A DNA stretch of 46,118 bases from NCBI RefSeq assembly GCF_021647475.1, contig NZ_JAKIUR010000021.1:1-46118 (forward strand). Direction: 5' to 3'. The position numbers and the translations under genes were made by a program. Each line of letters begins with the position of its first letter. The stretch's first letter is position 1. The notes below the pieces were generated by a model. It was not told the DNA's origin. It ran no database searches and saw only the letters and a list, made by a program, of their open reading frames with translations. Source of the stretch: Lutibacter sp. (GTDB lineage: Bacteria; Bacteroidota; Bacteroidia; Flavobacteriales; Flavobacteriaceae). Shown piece after piece: positions 16,021-24,516 of this stretch.

Positions 16021-17340
16021 TTAATAAAGTAAGTAGGTTAATTCAATTTTCATTTTAGTTTCTTTTCCTGATTCACTATCATAAATTAATAGCTTATCAA
16101 CTGATTGATTATTATTTGGTAACTGGAATAACAATGCATATTTTGTTAGGTAAGTACTTGTTTGAGTTTCATTGATAAATGAAGTAATATCTATTGAATA
16201 ATAATAATCATAATTTAATTCTTCATCATGAGAATTTAAAGTAGCATAAATGGGATTTCCAGCGGAATTAGTATATTGACTTATAAATCTATTTTTATTA
16301 TCCACTATGAAAACTGATAAAGACTCAATTGAAGAAATATTTTCATAACTGTTTGGGTCAAGGTACATTTTTAAAGTTGCTTTTATCACCGTGCCACCGT
16401 TCTTACTCTCAAGAGAAGTCAAATCTCTAACATAAGGCACTTCAACTCTCATGTTTAGACTAGATCCTGATTGAATATACATTTGATTATTAGTTTTAGA
16501 ACTTGATAAAATATATTCACTATCGGTAATTAGATTTAAAAGAGTAGCGGTTTTATTGCTAGAAATATTATTAAAAACCTGTTGAATATTAAAATCTGTA
16601 TATCTATCATTTTCTGAGTTTACACCTTCATCTAGTTTATAATACATTCGAACCACAGAACTTGAAAAATTATCAGAGTTGTTTAATTTAAATCCTAAAA
16701 CAGAATTGTTATTATTATCTGAAAGGATGGTAAGCCCTTTAAATATTTTTTCTAAATCATCATAATTTTCAACTGTTTTATTCTGAAAAGTATTAAATAA
16801 GTTTTCTCCAAAACTATGTTTTAAAGTTATATTAATAGAGTCTTTTTTAATTGGGTAAGGTTTAAAAGATAGTTCGCCTAAAACATCATCATTAAAAGCT
16901 AAGGTAGATGTATTGTAGAATTGTGTTTGATCCTTATCCTTTGGTTCAAACTTATCTGTAATTTCATGAATTCTATAGGTTTGCGTTTGAAGAGTATCTC
17001 CATAATAGTACTTGTCATAACGTAAAATTAAAGCAATTGAATCATAGGTTGCTTTGGTGTCAACAAAATAACTGTTAGGAATTAGTGAAAAATAACTTTG
17101 AGTTTTTAAATCTCCAAATTCTGAATCTTGTAATCCTCCAATTAATATTCGATTGGTTATTGAAGTAATAACAGAATCTAATTGAATAGTAGCTGTTTTT
17201 AATGTTAAAGTATCAATTACTACAAGTTTAGAGTCTAAATTTATAAACTCCTCACCAACCAAATATGTTTTTGAATCATCACTACATGAAGCTAGACCAA
17301 TAAAACTTACTATAAAAAAGAATTTTAAATAGTTTTTCAT
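16021..17340 (-). CDS. DUF4270-family lipoprotein
   Basis: This 439-residue protein starts with a lipoprotein signal peptide, MKNYLKFFFIVSFIGLASC, with the lipobox cysteine at residue 19. The next residues (YLVGEEFINLDSKLVVIDTLTLKTATIQLDSVITS) and GGLQDSEFGDLKTQSYFSL match the DUF4270 family of Bacteroidota surface lipoproteins. It is predicted to be anchored in a membrane and rich in beta strands. It precedes the FadL-like barrel gene by 6 bases. The function of the family is not established. Confidence 0.85.
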   Translation of the reverse strand: MKNYLKFFFIVSFIGLASCSDDSKTYLVGEEFINLDSKLVVIDTLTLKTATIQLDSVITSITNRILIGGLQDSEFGDLKTQSYFSLIPNSYFVDTKATYDSIALILRYDKYYYGDTLQTQTYRIHEITDKFEPKDKDQTQFYNTSTLAFNDDVLGELSFKPYPIKKDSINITLKHSFGENLFNTFQNKTVENYDDLEKIFKGLTILSDNNNNSVLGFKLNNSDNFSSSVVRMYYKLDEGVNSENDRYTDFNIQQVFNNISSNKTATLLNLITDSEYILSSSKTNNQMYIQSGSSLNMRVEVPYVRDLTSLESKNGGTVIKATLKMYLDPNSYENISSIESLSVFIVDNKNRFISQYTNSAGNPIYATLNSHDEELNYDYYYSIDITSFINETQTSTYLTKYALLFQLPNNNQSVDKLLIYDSESGKETKMKIELTYLLY

Positions 17341-17542
17341 TTTTTTTGTGTAAAAGTATTTAGTTGATTATAGTTTGAATACTAAAATATACGAAACTTA
17401 GAAATACATCTACATAGGTGTTAACAAAACGTTAAATCAACGCATTTAAATAGATTTAATCGTTTATAGATGATTAACTTAATTAGGTAGATGAATATCG
17501 ACAGTTTGTCTATCTTGTTATTTATATAAATTTATTACGCTC

Positions 17543-17550
17543 TATTTTTG
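17543..17550 (+). promoter_or_regulatory. -7 promoter element upstream of the 17572 gene
   Basis: The plus strand reads TATTTTTG followed by CTAC, a perfect match to TAnnTTTG. It is 21 bases before the ATG at 17572. The 231-base divergent region (17341-17571) otherwise shows no gene. Confidence 0.5.
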
Positions 17551-17571
17551 CTACGATAAGAGGTTTGTTAT

Positions 17572-18438
17572 ATGGATTTAAGATTAGGGGTATTTTTATT
17601 AATGTTTATTTCAATAGTGGGTAAAGCCCAAAATTTTGAAATTTTTAGCGGAAATATTTATTCAACACTTAACAATTCTAATTCTGTTGGATTAAAAAAT
17701 GCTATCATTAAAATTAATTTACCCCTACATCTTAAAAAAGGAGGGTTAATTAATAGGTTGTTTTTTTCTAAATATAATCTAGATTACAATTCAGAAGAAA
17801 CATTAAATACATCTAACATTGAGAGTTTTAAAATATTAAAATATTCATTAGAATATTATACCCCAATAAATAATACATGGAGTCTTAAAACGAACTTTTC
17901 ACCAATAATATCTTCCAACTTTGAGGCTAATATAACCATGGACGATGTTTTTTTTAATGGAAGCTTAGTTTTTGTTAAGTCTAATAAAAAAAGCATATTT
18001 CAAGTTGGGGTAGTTTACAATATTAGTTTTGGAACAAAAAAACCAATACCAATTATAAATTATTCAAGAAAAATTAATAATAATGCTTCCTATGTTTTAG
18101 GAATGCCAATCACTAAAATTGAGTATAGCTTTAATTCAATAAATAAGGCAAATATATATTTAAAACCAAAAGGATTTTACTCAAATATTAGTAACAATAT
18201 AGTTCTAAATAATAATGAAATAGCTGAAACGGTAAAATATCAATCTATTCAATCAGGCATAAGTTATTCGCATTCTATAGACGAATTTTTGAAGTTATCT
18301 TTAGATATGGGGTATCAATTTTCATCAAAATATGAACTACTAAATAACAATAAAAGCATTTATAAATTTAAAATGGAAAATAGCTTTTTTGTAGGTTTAA
18401 ACTTAAAATTTAATTTGTTAAAAAATAAGAAAAATTAA
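17572..18438 (+). CDS. Predicted outer-membrane beta-barrel protein (DUF6268-like)
   Basis: This is a 288-residue protein with a signal peptide ending near GKAQ (residue 20). It is rich in asparagine and has alternating strands such as YSLEYYTPINNTWSLKTNFSPIISSNF and GVVYNISFGTKKPIPIINYSRK, which resemble DUF6268 proteins of Bacteroidota. The C-terminus NSFFVGLNLKFNLLKNKKN ends close to a typical barrel strand. It opens a plus-strand run with a Kelch lipoprotein, a DUF4907 protein and a two-component system, and may belong to the same regulon. Function unknown. Confidence 0.55.
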   Translation: MDLRLGVFLLMFISIVGKAQNFEIFSGNIYSTLNNSNSVGLKNAIIKINLPLHLKKGGLINRLFFSKYNLDYNSEETLNTSNIESFKILKYSLEYYTPINNTWSLKTNFSPIISSNFEANITMDDVFFNGSLVFVKSNKKSIFQVGVVYNISFGTKKPIPIINYSRKINNNASYVLGMPITKIEYSFNSINKANIYLKPKGFYSNISNNIVLNNNEIAETVKYQSIQSGISYSHSIDEFLKLSLDMGYQFSSKYELLNNNKSIYKFKMENSFFVGLNLKFNLLKNKKN

Positions 18439-18449
18439 AATAGAATATT

Positions 18450-19436
18450 ATGAATTTTAAAAAAATGTACTTAAAAAGTGTCACCATATTTTCACTTATA
18501 GTTCTTGTAAGTTGTTCAACGAATGATTCTAATGATATGGGTAATTGGGTAGAAAGTTCTACCTTTGATGGATATTCTCGAGCAAATTCTGCTGCATTTG
18601 TAGTTGATGATAAAGGTTATATAGTTGCAGGCTATGATGGTGATGATTATATGTTTGATCTTTGGGAGTATGATAGAGATGGTGATTATTGGGTGCAAAA
18701 AGCTGATTTTCCGGGAGTTCCAAGAACTGCAGCTGTAGGGTTTGCACTTAATGGTAAAGGTTATTTTGGCACAGGATATGATGGAGATAATGAATTAAAG
18801 GACTTTTGGAGCTATGATCCTATTACAAATACTTGGGCACAAAAAGCTGATTTTGGAGGAACGGCCAGAACTGGTGCCATTGGTTTTGCTGTTTCAGGAA
18901 AAGGATATATTGGAACAGGTTATGATGGAAGTGAACTTAAAGATTTTTGGCAATATAATGATGCTTCAAATGAATGGATTCAATTATATGGATTTGGAGG
19001 AAATAAAAGAAAAGATGCGGCTGTATTTGTAATTAATGATAAAGCATATATAGGAACGGGCATACAAAATGGAGCTTATCAAAATGATTTTTATGAATTT
19101 GATGGAAATTCAGAAACCTGGATTAGATTAAAAGATTTAGACGATGAAGATGAGGATTATGTAATCTTATTGGCTAATGGAGTAGGTTTTTCCTTAAACG
19201 GATTAGGATATATAGCAACAGGTGATGCTTCAGGAGTTTCTAACAATACTTGGGAATATAATCCATTAACAGATACTTGGGATGATAGACCAGATTTTGA
19301 AGGAACTCCTCGACAAGATGCTGTTGCATTTAGTTTTTCAGATAGAGCATTTGTTTTAATGGGTAGAAGTGGTGGATATTATTTTGATGATAATTGGGAA
19401 TATCGCCCTGATGAAGAAAACGATGAAGACGATTAA
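18450..19436 (+). CDS. Kelch-repeat lipoprotein
   Basis: This 328-residue protein starts with a lipoprotein signal (lipobox cysteine C22 in LIVLVSCSTN). About six Kelch-type repeats follow, each with a glycine-rich strand like GKGYIGTGYDG, a (D/E)(L/F)W or F-x-x-Y step and a W(V/A/I)Q element, then R(T/K/Q)(G/D)A. This predicts a secreted beta-propeller. The tail is strongly acidic (PDEENDEDD). It lies 12 bases after the barrel gene and has a terminator directly downstream. Propellers like this usually bind glycans or proteins; no catalytic residues are visible. Confidence 0.85.
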   Translation: MNFKKMYLKSVTIFSLIVLVSCSTNDSNDMGNWVESSTFDGYSRANSAAFVVDDKGYIVAGYDGDDYMFDLWEYDRDGDYWVQKADFPGVPRTAAVGFALNGKGYFGTGYDGDNELKDFWSYDPITNTWAQKADFGGTARTGAIGFAVSGKGYIGTGYDGSELKDFWQYNDASNEWIQLYGFGGNKRKDAAVFVINDKAYIGTGIQNGAYQNDFYEFDGNSETWIRLKDLDDEDEDYVILLANGVGFSLNGLGYIATGDASGVSNNTWEYNPLTDTWDDRPDFEGTPRQDAVAFSFSDRAFVLMGRSGGYYFDDNWEYRPDEENDEDD

Positions 19437-19467
19437 TATTTTTTAAAGTTTGGTTAAGGTTTGTTTT

Positions 19468-19495
19468 AGGAGTCAAACATTTTTATTTGGCTCCT
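19468..19495 (+). terminator. Hairpin downstream of the Kelch gene
   Basis: AGGAGTCAAA and TTTGGCTCCT pair over ten positions with one G-T wobble and an 8-base loop. T-rich sequence follows. It would end transcription after the Kelch gene, or attenuate into the DUF4907 gene. Confidence 0.6.
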
Positions 19496-19531
19496 TTAAC
19501 TTTTAAAAATCCTAAAATTAAACAACTACAA

Positions 19532-19843
19532 ATGAAAAAAAAGAAAATATTTTTGGTTATTTTATTCATAATTTCACTACTATTTATTGGGTTAAATAAT
19601 GGTTCAACAAAAAGTTATCATTTAAAATCATATCAATTAGATAATGGCTGGGGATATATGATATTAAAAAAAAATAAAGTAATAATTAAACAAGAAATAA
19701 TTCCCGCCATTTCAATCAAAAAACCCTTTGCGAATAAAAGAGATGCGGAAATTGTAGGAGAATTAATGATTGATAAACTAAAAAGTAAACAAATACCAAG
19801 CATTACTTACAATGAACTCCAAACAAAAAAAATAATATTTTAG
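19532..19843 (+). CDS. DUF4907-family protein
   Basis: This small protein has about 103 residues when read from the ATG at 19532 (MKKKKIFLVILFIISLLF), which gives a proper membrane or signal segment; a TTG at 19487 lies inside the terminator. The body NGWGYMILKKNKVIIKQEIIPAI, then PFANKRDAEIVGELMIDKL, matches the DUF4907 pattern GYxIxxxxKxxIxQxxIPA. The domain is small, periplasmic and of unknown function. In flavobacteria it is often found beside Kelch proteins and LytS-type kinases (from memory), as here. Confidence 0.75.
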   Translation: MKKKKIFLVILFIISLLFIGLNNGSTKSYHLKSYQLDNGWGYMILKKNKVIIKQEIIPAISIKKPFANKRDAEIVGELMIDKLKSKQIPSITYNELQTKKIIF

Positions 19844-19888
19844 TTAATAATCACTATTTTTGGATGTCATTTTAAATTTAGCACTCTT

Positions 19889-20971
19889 TTGAAAATTAGT
19901 ATAAAAATAATATCTCCAGTAATATTTCACCTATTATCATGGCTACTATTAATTATGTTAATGTTCGGCACTTTTTATGGGAAGTTTCACTATTTTCCAA
20001 TAAATGACTTTTTTTATTACAGATTATTTTTAAACATTGTCATTTTTTATTTAAATTATAGTATTCTAGTACCAAAATTATTGTTGAATAAAAGAGTTAA
20101 TCTTTATGCAATAGCATCTTTTTTATTTATTGTCTTTTTTATTTTTTTATATCTCAGAATCTTACCATCAATTCCATTCATGGCAAATTTCGGAAATCTT
20201 TCTGAATTTCAAGATTTAAAAAATGGAGTAAGTATTCTTGAATCAAAAAGATTGTTCTTTATTGGGCTTATTCAAGGAATAGTTGTTTTTTTATTATTCG
20301 CGATAAGTTTAAGCGTTAAGTTATCTCAAGAATGGTATAAAAACGAAAAAATTAAAAACCAGATTAAAACACAAAAAATAAATGCCGAATTATCCTTTTT
20401 AAAATCTCAGTTAAACCCACATTTTTTATTCAACTCTCTAAACAGTATTTATTCATTAGCAAATAAAAAATCTGACCATACAACAGATGCTATTGTTACA
20501 CTCTCTGAATTAATGCGCTATATGATTTATGAAACGGATAAGGAGTGTGTGCCTTTACAAAAAGAAATAGATTATATTAAAAATTATATTTCACTTCAAA
20601 ACTTGAGACTAAAAGATTCTAGTGGAGTAAGATTTAATGTTTATGGTAATTTAGATCAAAATATAGAGCCACTACTTCTTATCTCATTTATTGAAAATGC
20701 ATTTAAGTACGGGACTGATTATACTGGGAAAACGAATATCTCTATTAAAATTATAGTTAAAGAAAATAAATTAACTTTAAAAGTGAATAATTACATATCT
20801 TTAAAAGAAAAAAACAATCCAAATTCAGGGTTTGGGATGCAAAATATTGAAAACAGATTGAATTTGTTATACCCAAAATCTCATGTATTAAAAATTGAAG
20901 AAATAGATAACTTATATAAAGTAGAATTGTCGTTAAAATTGAAAAATGATAAAATGTTTAATAATAGATGA
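19889..20971 (+). CDS. LytS-type sensor histidine kinase (His_kinase PF06580)
   Basis: This 360-residue membrane kinase has four hydrophobic segments in residues 8-145, with no obvious sensor domain between them. The His_kinase motif SQLNPHFLFNSLNSIYSL has phospho-acceptor H178. An ATPase domain with the N box FIENAFKYG and the G box SGFGMQNIENRLNLLYP follows. The only plausible start is TTG at 19889, because an upstream ATG runs into a stop; TTG starts usually lower expression. The last 26 bases overlap the response regulator gene, so both are translated together. The four-helix input resembles kinases that sense the membrane. Confidence 0.9.
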   Translation: MKISIKIISPVIFHLLSWLLLIMLMFGTFYGKFHYFPINDFFYYRLFLNIVIFYLNYSILVPKLLLNKRVNLYAIASFLFIVFFIFLYLRILPSIPFMANFGNLSEFQDLKNGVSILESKRLFFIGLIQGIVVFLLFAISLSVKLSQEWYKNEKIKNQIKTQKINAELSFLKSQLNPHFLFNSLNSIYSLANKKSDHTTDAIVTLSELMRYMIYETDKECVPLQKEIDYIKNYISLQNLRLKDSSGVRFNVYGNLDQNIEPLLLISFIENAFKYGTDYTGKTNISIKIIVKENKLTLKVNNYISLKEKNNPNSGFGMQNIENRLNLLYPKSHVLKIEEIDNLYKVELSLKLKNDKMFNNR

Positions 20972-21656
20972 TGAACCTTTAGCAGTTGAACTGCTGGAAG
21001 ATTTTGTTTCTAAAGTCCCAGCACTAAAATTAATAGCTACATGTTCTAATGCCATAGAAGCATCAACAATTCTCCAAACAAATAAAGTTGACTTGATTTT
21101 TTCAGATATTGAAATGCCTGATTTTTCAGGGATTGAGTTTATAAAATCGTTGGATGTTAAACCGTTGTTTATTTTTACTACAGCTTATTCGCATTATGCA
21201 GTTGAAGGGTTTAATTTAAATGCGGTGGATTATTTAGTAAAACCTATTCCTTTTCATAGGTTTTTGAAAGCTGTAAATAGAGCTCAAGAGCTTTTTTTGT
21301 TAAAAAATGAAGAACCCAAGCAAGTTGCACAAACTCAAGACTCTCCAAATTTTATTTTTGTCAAATCTGATTACGAAAACATAAAATTAAATTTTGAAGA
21401 CATTAAATATTTTGAAGGGTTAAAGGATTATATAAAAATATTTTCTACTTCACATAAACCTATTTTAACCTTGAGTAATTTTAAAAAAATTGAGGAAAAA
21501 TTACCAAGAGATACATTTATACGAGTACACCGATCTTATATAGTTTCATTAAAGTATATCAATTCTGTTCAACGAAACAGAATACTTATAGACAATGTTA
21601 GAATACCTATTGGTCAAAATTATAAAGATGAATTTATTAGAAGGATAGGAGGTTAA
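20946..21656 (+). CDS. LytTR-family response regulator
   Basis: This 236-residue regulator has an N-terminal receiver domain (CLIIDDEPLAVELLEDF, with phospho-acceptor D54 in FSDIEMPDFSG and the switch lysine in YLVKPIPF). A LytTR DNA-binding domain spans about 130-236, with DYIKIFSTSHKPILTLSNFKKIEEKLP and FIRVHRSYIVSLKYI. It overlaps the kinase gene by 26 bases and is its obvious partner. Likely targets are the neighbouring surface-protein genes, but no repeated LytTR binding site was recognised upstream of them. Confidence 0.93.
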   Translation: MIKCLIIDDEPLAVELLEDFVSKVPALKLIATCSNAIEASTILQTNKVDLIFSDIEMPDFSGIEFIKSLDVKPLFIFTTAYSHYAVEGFNLNAVDYLVKPIPFHRFLKAVNRAQELFLLKNEEPKQVAQTQDSPNFIFVKSDYENIKLNFEDIKYFEGLKDYIKIFSTSHKPILTLSNFKKIEEKLPRDTFIRVHRSYIVSLKYINSVQRNRILIDNVRIPIGQNYKDEFIRRIGG

Positions 21657-21677
21657 CAAATTAAACGAGACACAATT

Positions 21678-22523
21678 TTAATTTAAATCACATAAATTTT
21701 GTGCTTCAGAAAGTACTTTTCGAACTTTTACATCAGAAAATTCAAGTTTCTTTAAAATAAGAGAGGCTTCAAGGAGCTCTTTTGTTAAAATAACATCATA
21801 CTCAATGAGTAATTTTTTTTCTCGTTTGCTTAATGATGTTAAAACAGTGATAGGATATAACCCAAATTTATCAATGTTGTTTTTAATCCCATTATTTTTA
21901 GGATAATCCCAACTTAATAATAACAGTCCTGAACACTTAGCGTAGTTAATCGCATCTTCAGTAAATTTAGTATTGGTTACTATCCATCCTTGTTTTAAAA
22001 ATGACTTTTTTTGAGAATTTTTATTCCATTGCTCTTTAATGTCTAAAAACCTAGAATTAATATATAAGGGGATTTTTACATTGTTTGCATAATTAGGTTT
22101 TAAGTGGAATTTACATTCTATAGCATAAGTATAACTATCTTTTTCTGCTAAAACATCAATTTCATGAGTTACACATTTTCCGGGTAAAATAATACCAACC
22201 TTTGTTTTAAATCCCTTTTGCTTTAATAAAGCACCAACCAGTCGTTCAAAAGGATATCCTGTTGGACCTAAATCAAAAATGGCTTTTTTTAGACTGAATT
22301 TTGAAGCGTGTAATCGGTTGTGTTTTTTGAGTAGTGAAAAGGCATTGCTGTAAATCTCTTTGGTGCTAATGCCATTGTACAATTTTGGTTTAATACATTC
22401 AATAATTTCATGAGTCACTTCTGTAGAAGCACCACTTCTTTGCAGCGAATTTTGGAGTTTTTGAAACGAAAAAGGTTCTAATTCTCCAGAATTTTTTTTA
22501 ACGGTTATTACTTTTTTATTCAT
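21678..22523 (-). CDS. ATP-cone domain fused to a PD-(D/E)XK (Mrr-like) nuclease
   Basis: This is a 281-residue protein. Residues 1-88 form an ATP-cone (VITVKKNSGELEPFSFQKLQNSL, then TKEIYSNAFSLLKK), a nucleotide-sensing domain known from ribonucleotide reductase and NrdR. Residues 90-210 form a restriction-endonuclease fold: FERLVGALLKQKGF, HEIDVLAEKDS with D123, and YAIECKFH with E136 and K138, followed by GWIVTNTKFTEDAINYAKCSGLLLLSWD. A helical tail (220-281) may be a helix-hairpin region. The combination suggests a DNA-cutting enzyme gated by ATP or dATP level (inference). It is a single gene between the two-component pair and the efflux operon. Confidence 0.85.
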   Translation of the reverse strand: MNKKVITVKKNSGELEPFSFQKLQNSLQRSGASTEVTHEIIECIKPKLYNGISTKEIYSNAFSLLKKHNRLHASKFSLKKAIFDLGPTGYPFERLVGALLKQKGFKTKVGIILPGKCVTHEIDVLAEKDSYTYAIECKFHLKPNYANNVKIPLYINSRFLDIKEQWNKNSQKKSFLKQGWIVTNTKFTEDAINYAKCSGLLLLSWDYPKNNGIKNNIDKFGLYPITVLTSLSKREKKLLIEYDVILTKELLEASLILKKLEFSDVKVRKVLSEAQNLCDLN

Positions 22524-22594
22524 AATTTTTTAGAGTTAATTAACTTTTAAGGGAGTTATTAATAAGCTGCTTTTAATTTTTGATAAGGTATAAA

Positions 22595-23281
22595 TTATAT
22601 AGTATTAATTAGTTTCCCGTCAGCCATTTCAATAATTCTATTCGATGCTTCAGCAAAATCATTATCATGGGTTACAGCAATAATGGTTTGCCCTAACTCT
22701 TGCGATAATTGATGAAATGTTTCAAGAACAATACTTGTATTTTTACTATCTAAATTACCAGTAGGCTCATCGCACATAATAATTTTGGGTTGGTTTATTA
22801 AAGCTCGTGCAATGGCTACTCTTTGTTGCTGACCTCCAGAAAGTTTAGATGCTGGTTTTAACGCTTGATCTTTTATTCCCAAAAGGGTTAATTTTTGATA
22901 AGCCTGTTCTTCAATTTCCTGAGGAGAGAGTTTTCCTAACTTTAATGCCGGAATCATTACATTTTTTAAGCATGAAAATTCAGGAAGGAGATAATGAAAC
23001 TGAAATACAAATCCAATATTTTTATTTCTGATAGCGGCAAGATTATCAGATTTTTGTCCAGTAATTTTTTCACCACCAATAATTAATTCTCCTTCGTAAT
23101 CGGTATCCATAGTGGAAAGGATATATAATAAAGTTGATTTTCCGCTGCCTGATTTTCCAATCATTGTAATAAATTCGCTATCAAATACTTCAAACGAAAT
23201 ATCATCTAAAGCTTTAAACTTTACTGGTTGGTAAAAATATTTACTTATTTGTTTTGTTTGAAGAATAATTTTTTTTCTCAT
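22595..23281 (-). CDS. ABC transporter ATP-binding protein (MacB/LolD type)
   Basis: This 228-residue ATPase has Walker A GKSGSGKST, the signature LSGGQQQRVAIARAL and Walker B IIMCDEPTGNLDS, with Q-loop QFHYLLPEF. The spacing and the start ISKYFYQPVKFKALDDISFEV are typical of LolD/MacB ATPases, which power mechanotransmission rather than substrate passage. It is the last gene of a four-gene efflux operon: its start overlaps the permease stop by one base. Because the first gene of the operon carries two insertion sequences, its expression may be reduced or driven from within the IS. Confidence 0.93.
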   Translation of the reverse strand: MRKKIILQTKQISKYFYQPVKFKALDDISFEVFDSEFITMIGKSGSGKSTLLYILSTMDTDYEGELIIGGEKITGQKSDNLAAIRNKNIGFVFQFHYLLPEFSCLKNVMIPALKLGKLSPQEIEEQAYQKLTLLGIKDQALKPASKLSGGQQQRVAIARALINQPKIIMCDEPTGNLDSKNTSIVLETFHQLSQELGQTIIAVTHDNDFAEASNRIIEMADGKLINTI

Positions 23282-24516
23282 TATTTTCTGAATATTTCAA
23301 TAGGATCAATTTTGGCAGCTCCAATTGCAGGAATATAGCCAGCTCCTAAAGTGATTAAAATACCGAGAATACCACCAATTATAAATATTGAAGACTCAAA
23401 ACCAATAGGAAAATATTCTCGGTCACCACCAATATAAATACCACTTATAAATTTAATTAGACCAGAAGCAAGAAGTAATCCAAATGATGTTCCAATAATC
23501 CCCATGATTAAAGATTCTTTTAAAAAAATATTTATTACATCTTTTCCTGAAAACCCAGTTGCTTTAAGAATAGCTATATCATTTAATTTTTCCTTTATGG
23601 TCATATTTATAATATTATAAATTCCAAATGCTGCTACTAATAAAATAGCCAATGAAATTGAACCAAGCATAACCTGTCTGGTTTTTTTATTAGACATAGA
23701 TTGTTCGTTTGCAGCCTGCCAATCTTCAACTTTATAAATTGTTAAATTTTTAAGCTGTTTTGAAAATTCTGGTGCCTTATTTGGGTCTTTGATATTTACT
23801 AAAATATCTGTTAAATAACTTGAACTTTCTTTCATAAGTTGTTGAGATATTGCCAAGTTTATATATGATTTAGTTAAATCTATATTAGAATTACTTGTTT
23901 TAAAAATACCTTCAACCTTCATCATTTTTACCACGCCAATTGAGGAAGTGATATTTATATTATCATATAATTTGATATTTAATTTTTCAGCTATTCCTAC
24001 TCCAATTAGTATTCCGTTTGATGTTGACAAAAGATTTCTTATATCTCCAGCTAACATGGTAGATTGAATATTAAACATCTCATTGGCATCAATAATATTT
24101 ACACCAGAGGCAACCCCATTTATTTGTGATATTCCATTGTTGTAAAAAAGGCTAACAGATACTTGAGGTGTTACGGTTACTATATTTTCATTTTTTTTTA
24201 AATCAGCTATTATTTTTTTAGGGTTGAGAAGCGTATTAGATAAGTTAGCTATTTTAGGATTAATTATTATAGTAGTATTCCCTAATTTAGTTTTTGGAAT
24301 TAAAGGTCTACTAAGAGTGTCATCTTGGTATATTCTAATATGTGATTCCGTTTTAAATAAGGCTTCATCTGAATAGCGATTAAAGCCAACAACCATAGAA
24401 ATCATGAAAATAAATATTCCAATACCTACAGTTACCCCTAAAGATGCAATTATGGTTTGCTTTTTACGTGTGAGTAAGTGAGTTAAAGCAATTTCTGAAT
24501 TTACATTTAGTTTCAT
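23281..24516 (-). CDS. ABC transporter permease, FtsX/MacB family
   Basis: This 411-residue permease has one N-terminal membrane segment (about 26-46) and a periplasmic MacB_PCD-type domain (about 50-270). Three C-terminal segments (about 280-400) follow, with the FtsX-type motifs NIINMTIKEKLNDIAILKATGFSGKDV and GAGYIPAIGAAKIDPIEIFRK. It overlaps the adaptor gene by 4 bases and the ATPase gene by one. With the adaptor and the TolC-like channel it should form a tripartite pump exporting peptides, lipids or antibiotics. The cargo cannot be told from sequence. Confidence 0.9.
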   Translation of the reverse strand: MKLNVNSEIALTHLLTRKKQTIIASLGVTVGIGIFIFMISMVVGFNRYSDEALFKTESHIRIYQDDTLSRPLIPKTKLGNTTIIINPKIANLSNTLLNPKKIIADLKKNENIVTVTPQVSVSLFYNNGISQINGVASGVNIIDANEMFNIQSTMLAGDIRNLLSTSNGILIGVGIAEKLNIKLYDNINITSSIGVVKMMKVEGIFKTSNSNIDLTKSYINLAISQQLMKESSSYLTDILVNIKDPNKAPEFSKQLKNLTIYKVEDWQAANEQSMSNKKTRQVMLGSISLAILLVAAFGIYNIINMTIKEKLNDIAILKATGFSGKDVINIFLKESLIMGIIGTSFGLLLASGLIKFISGIYIGGDREYFPIGFESSIFIIGGILGILITLGAGYIPAIGAAKIDPIEIFRK

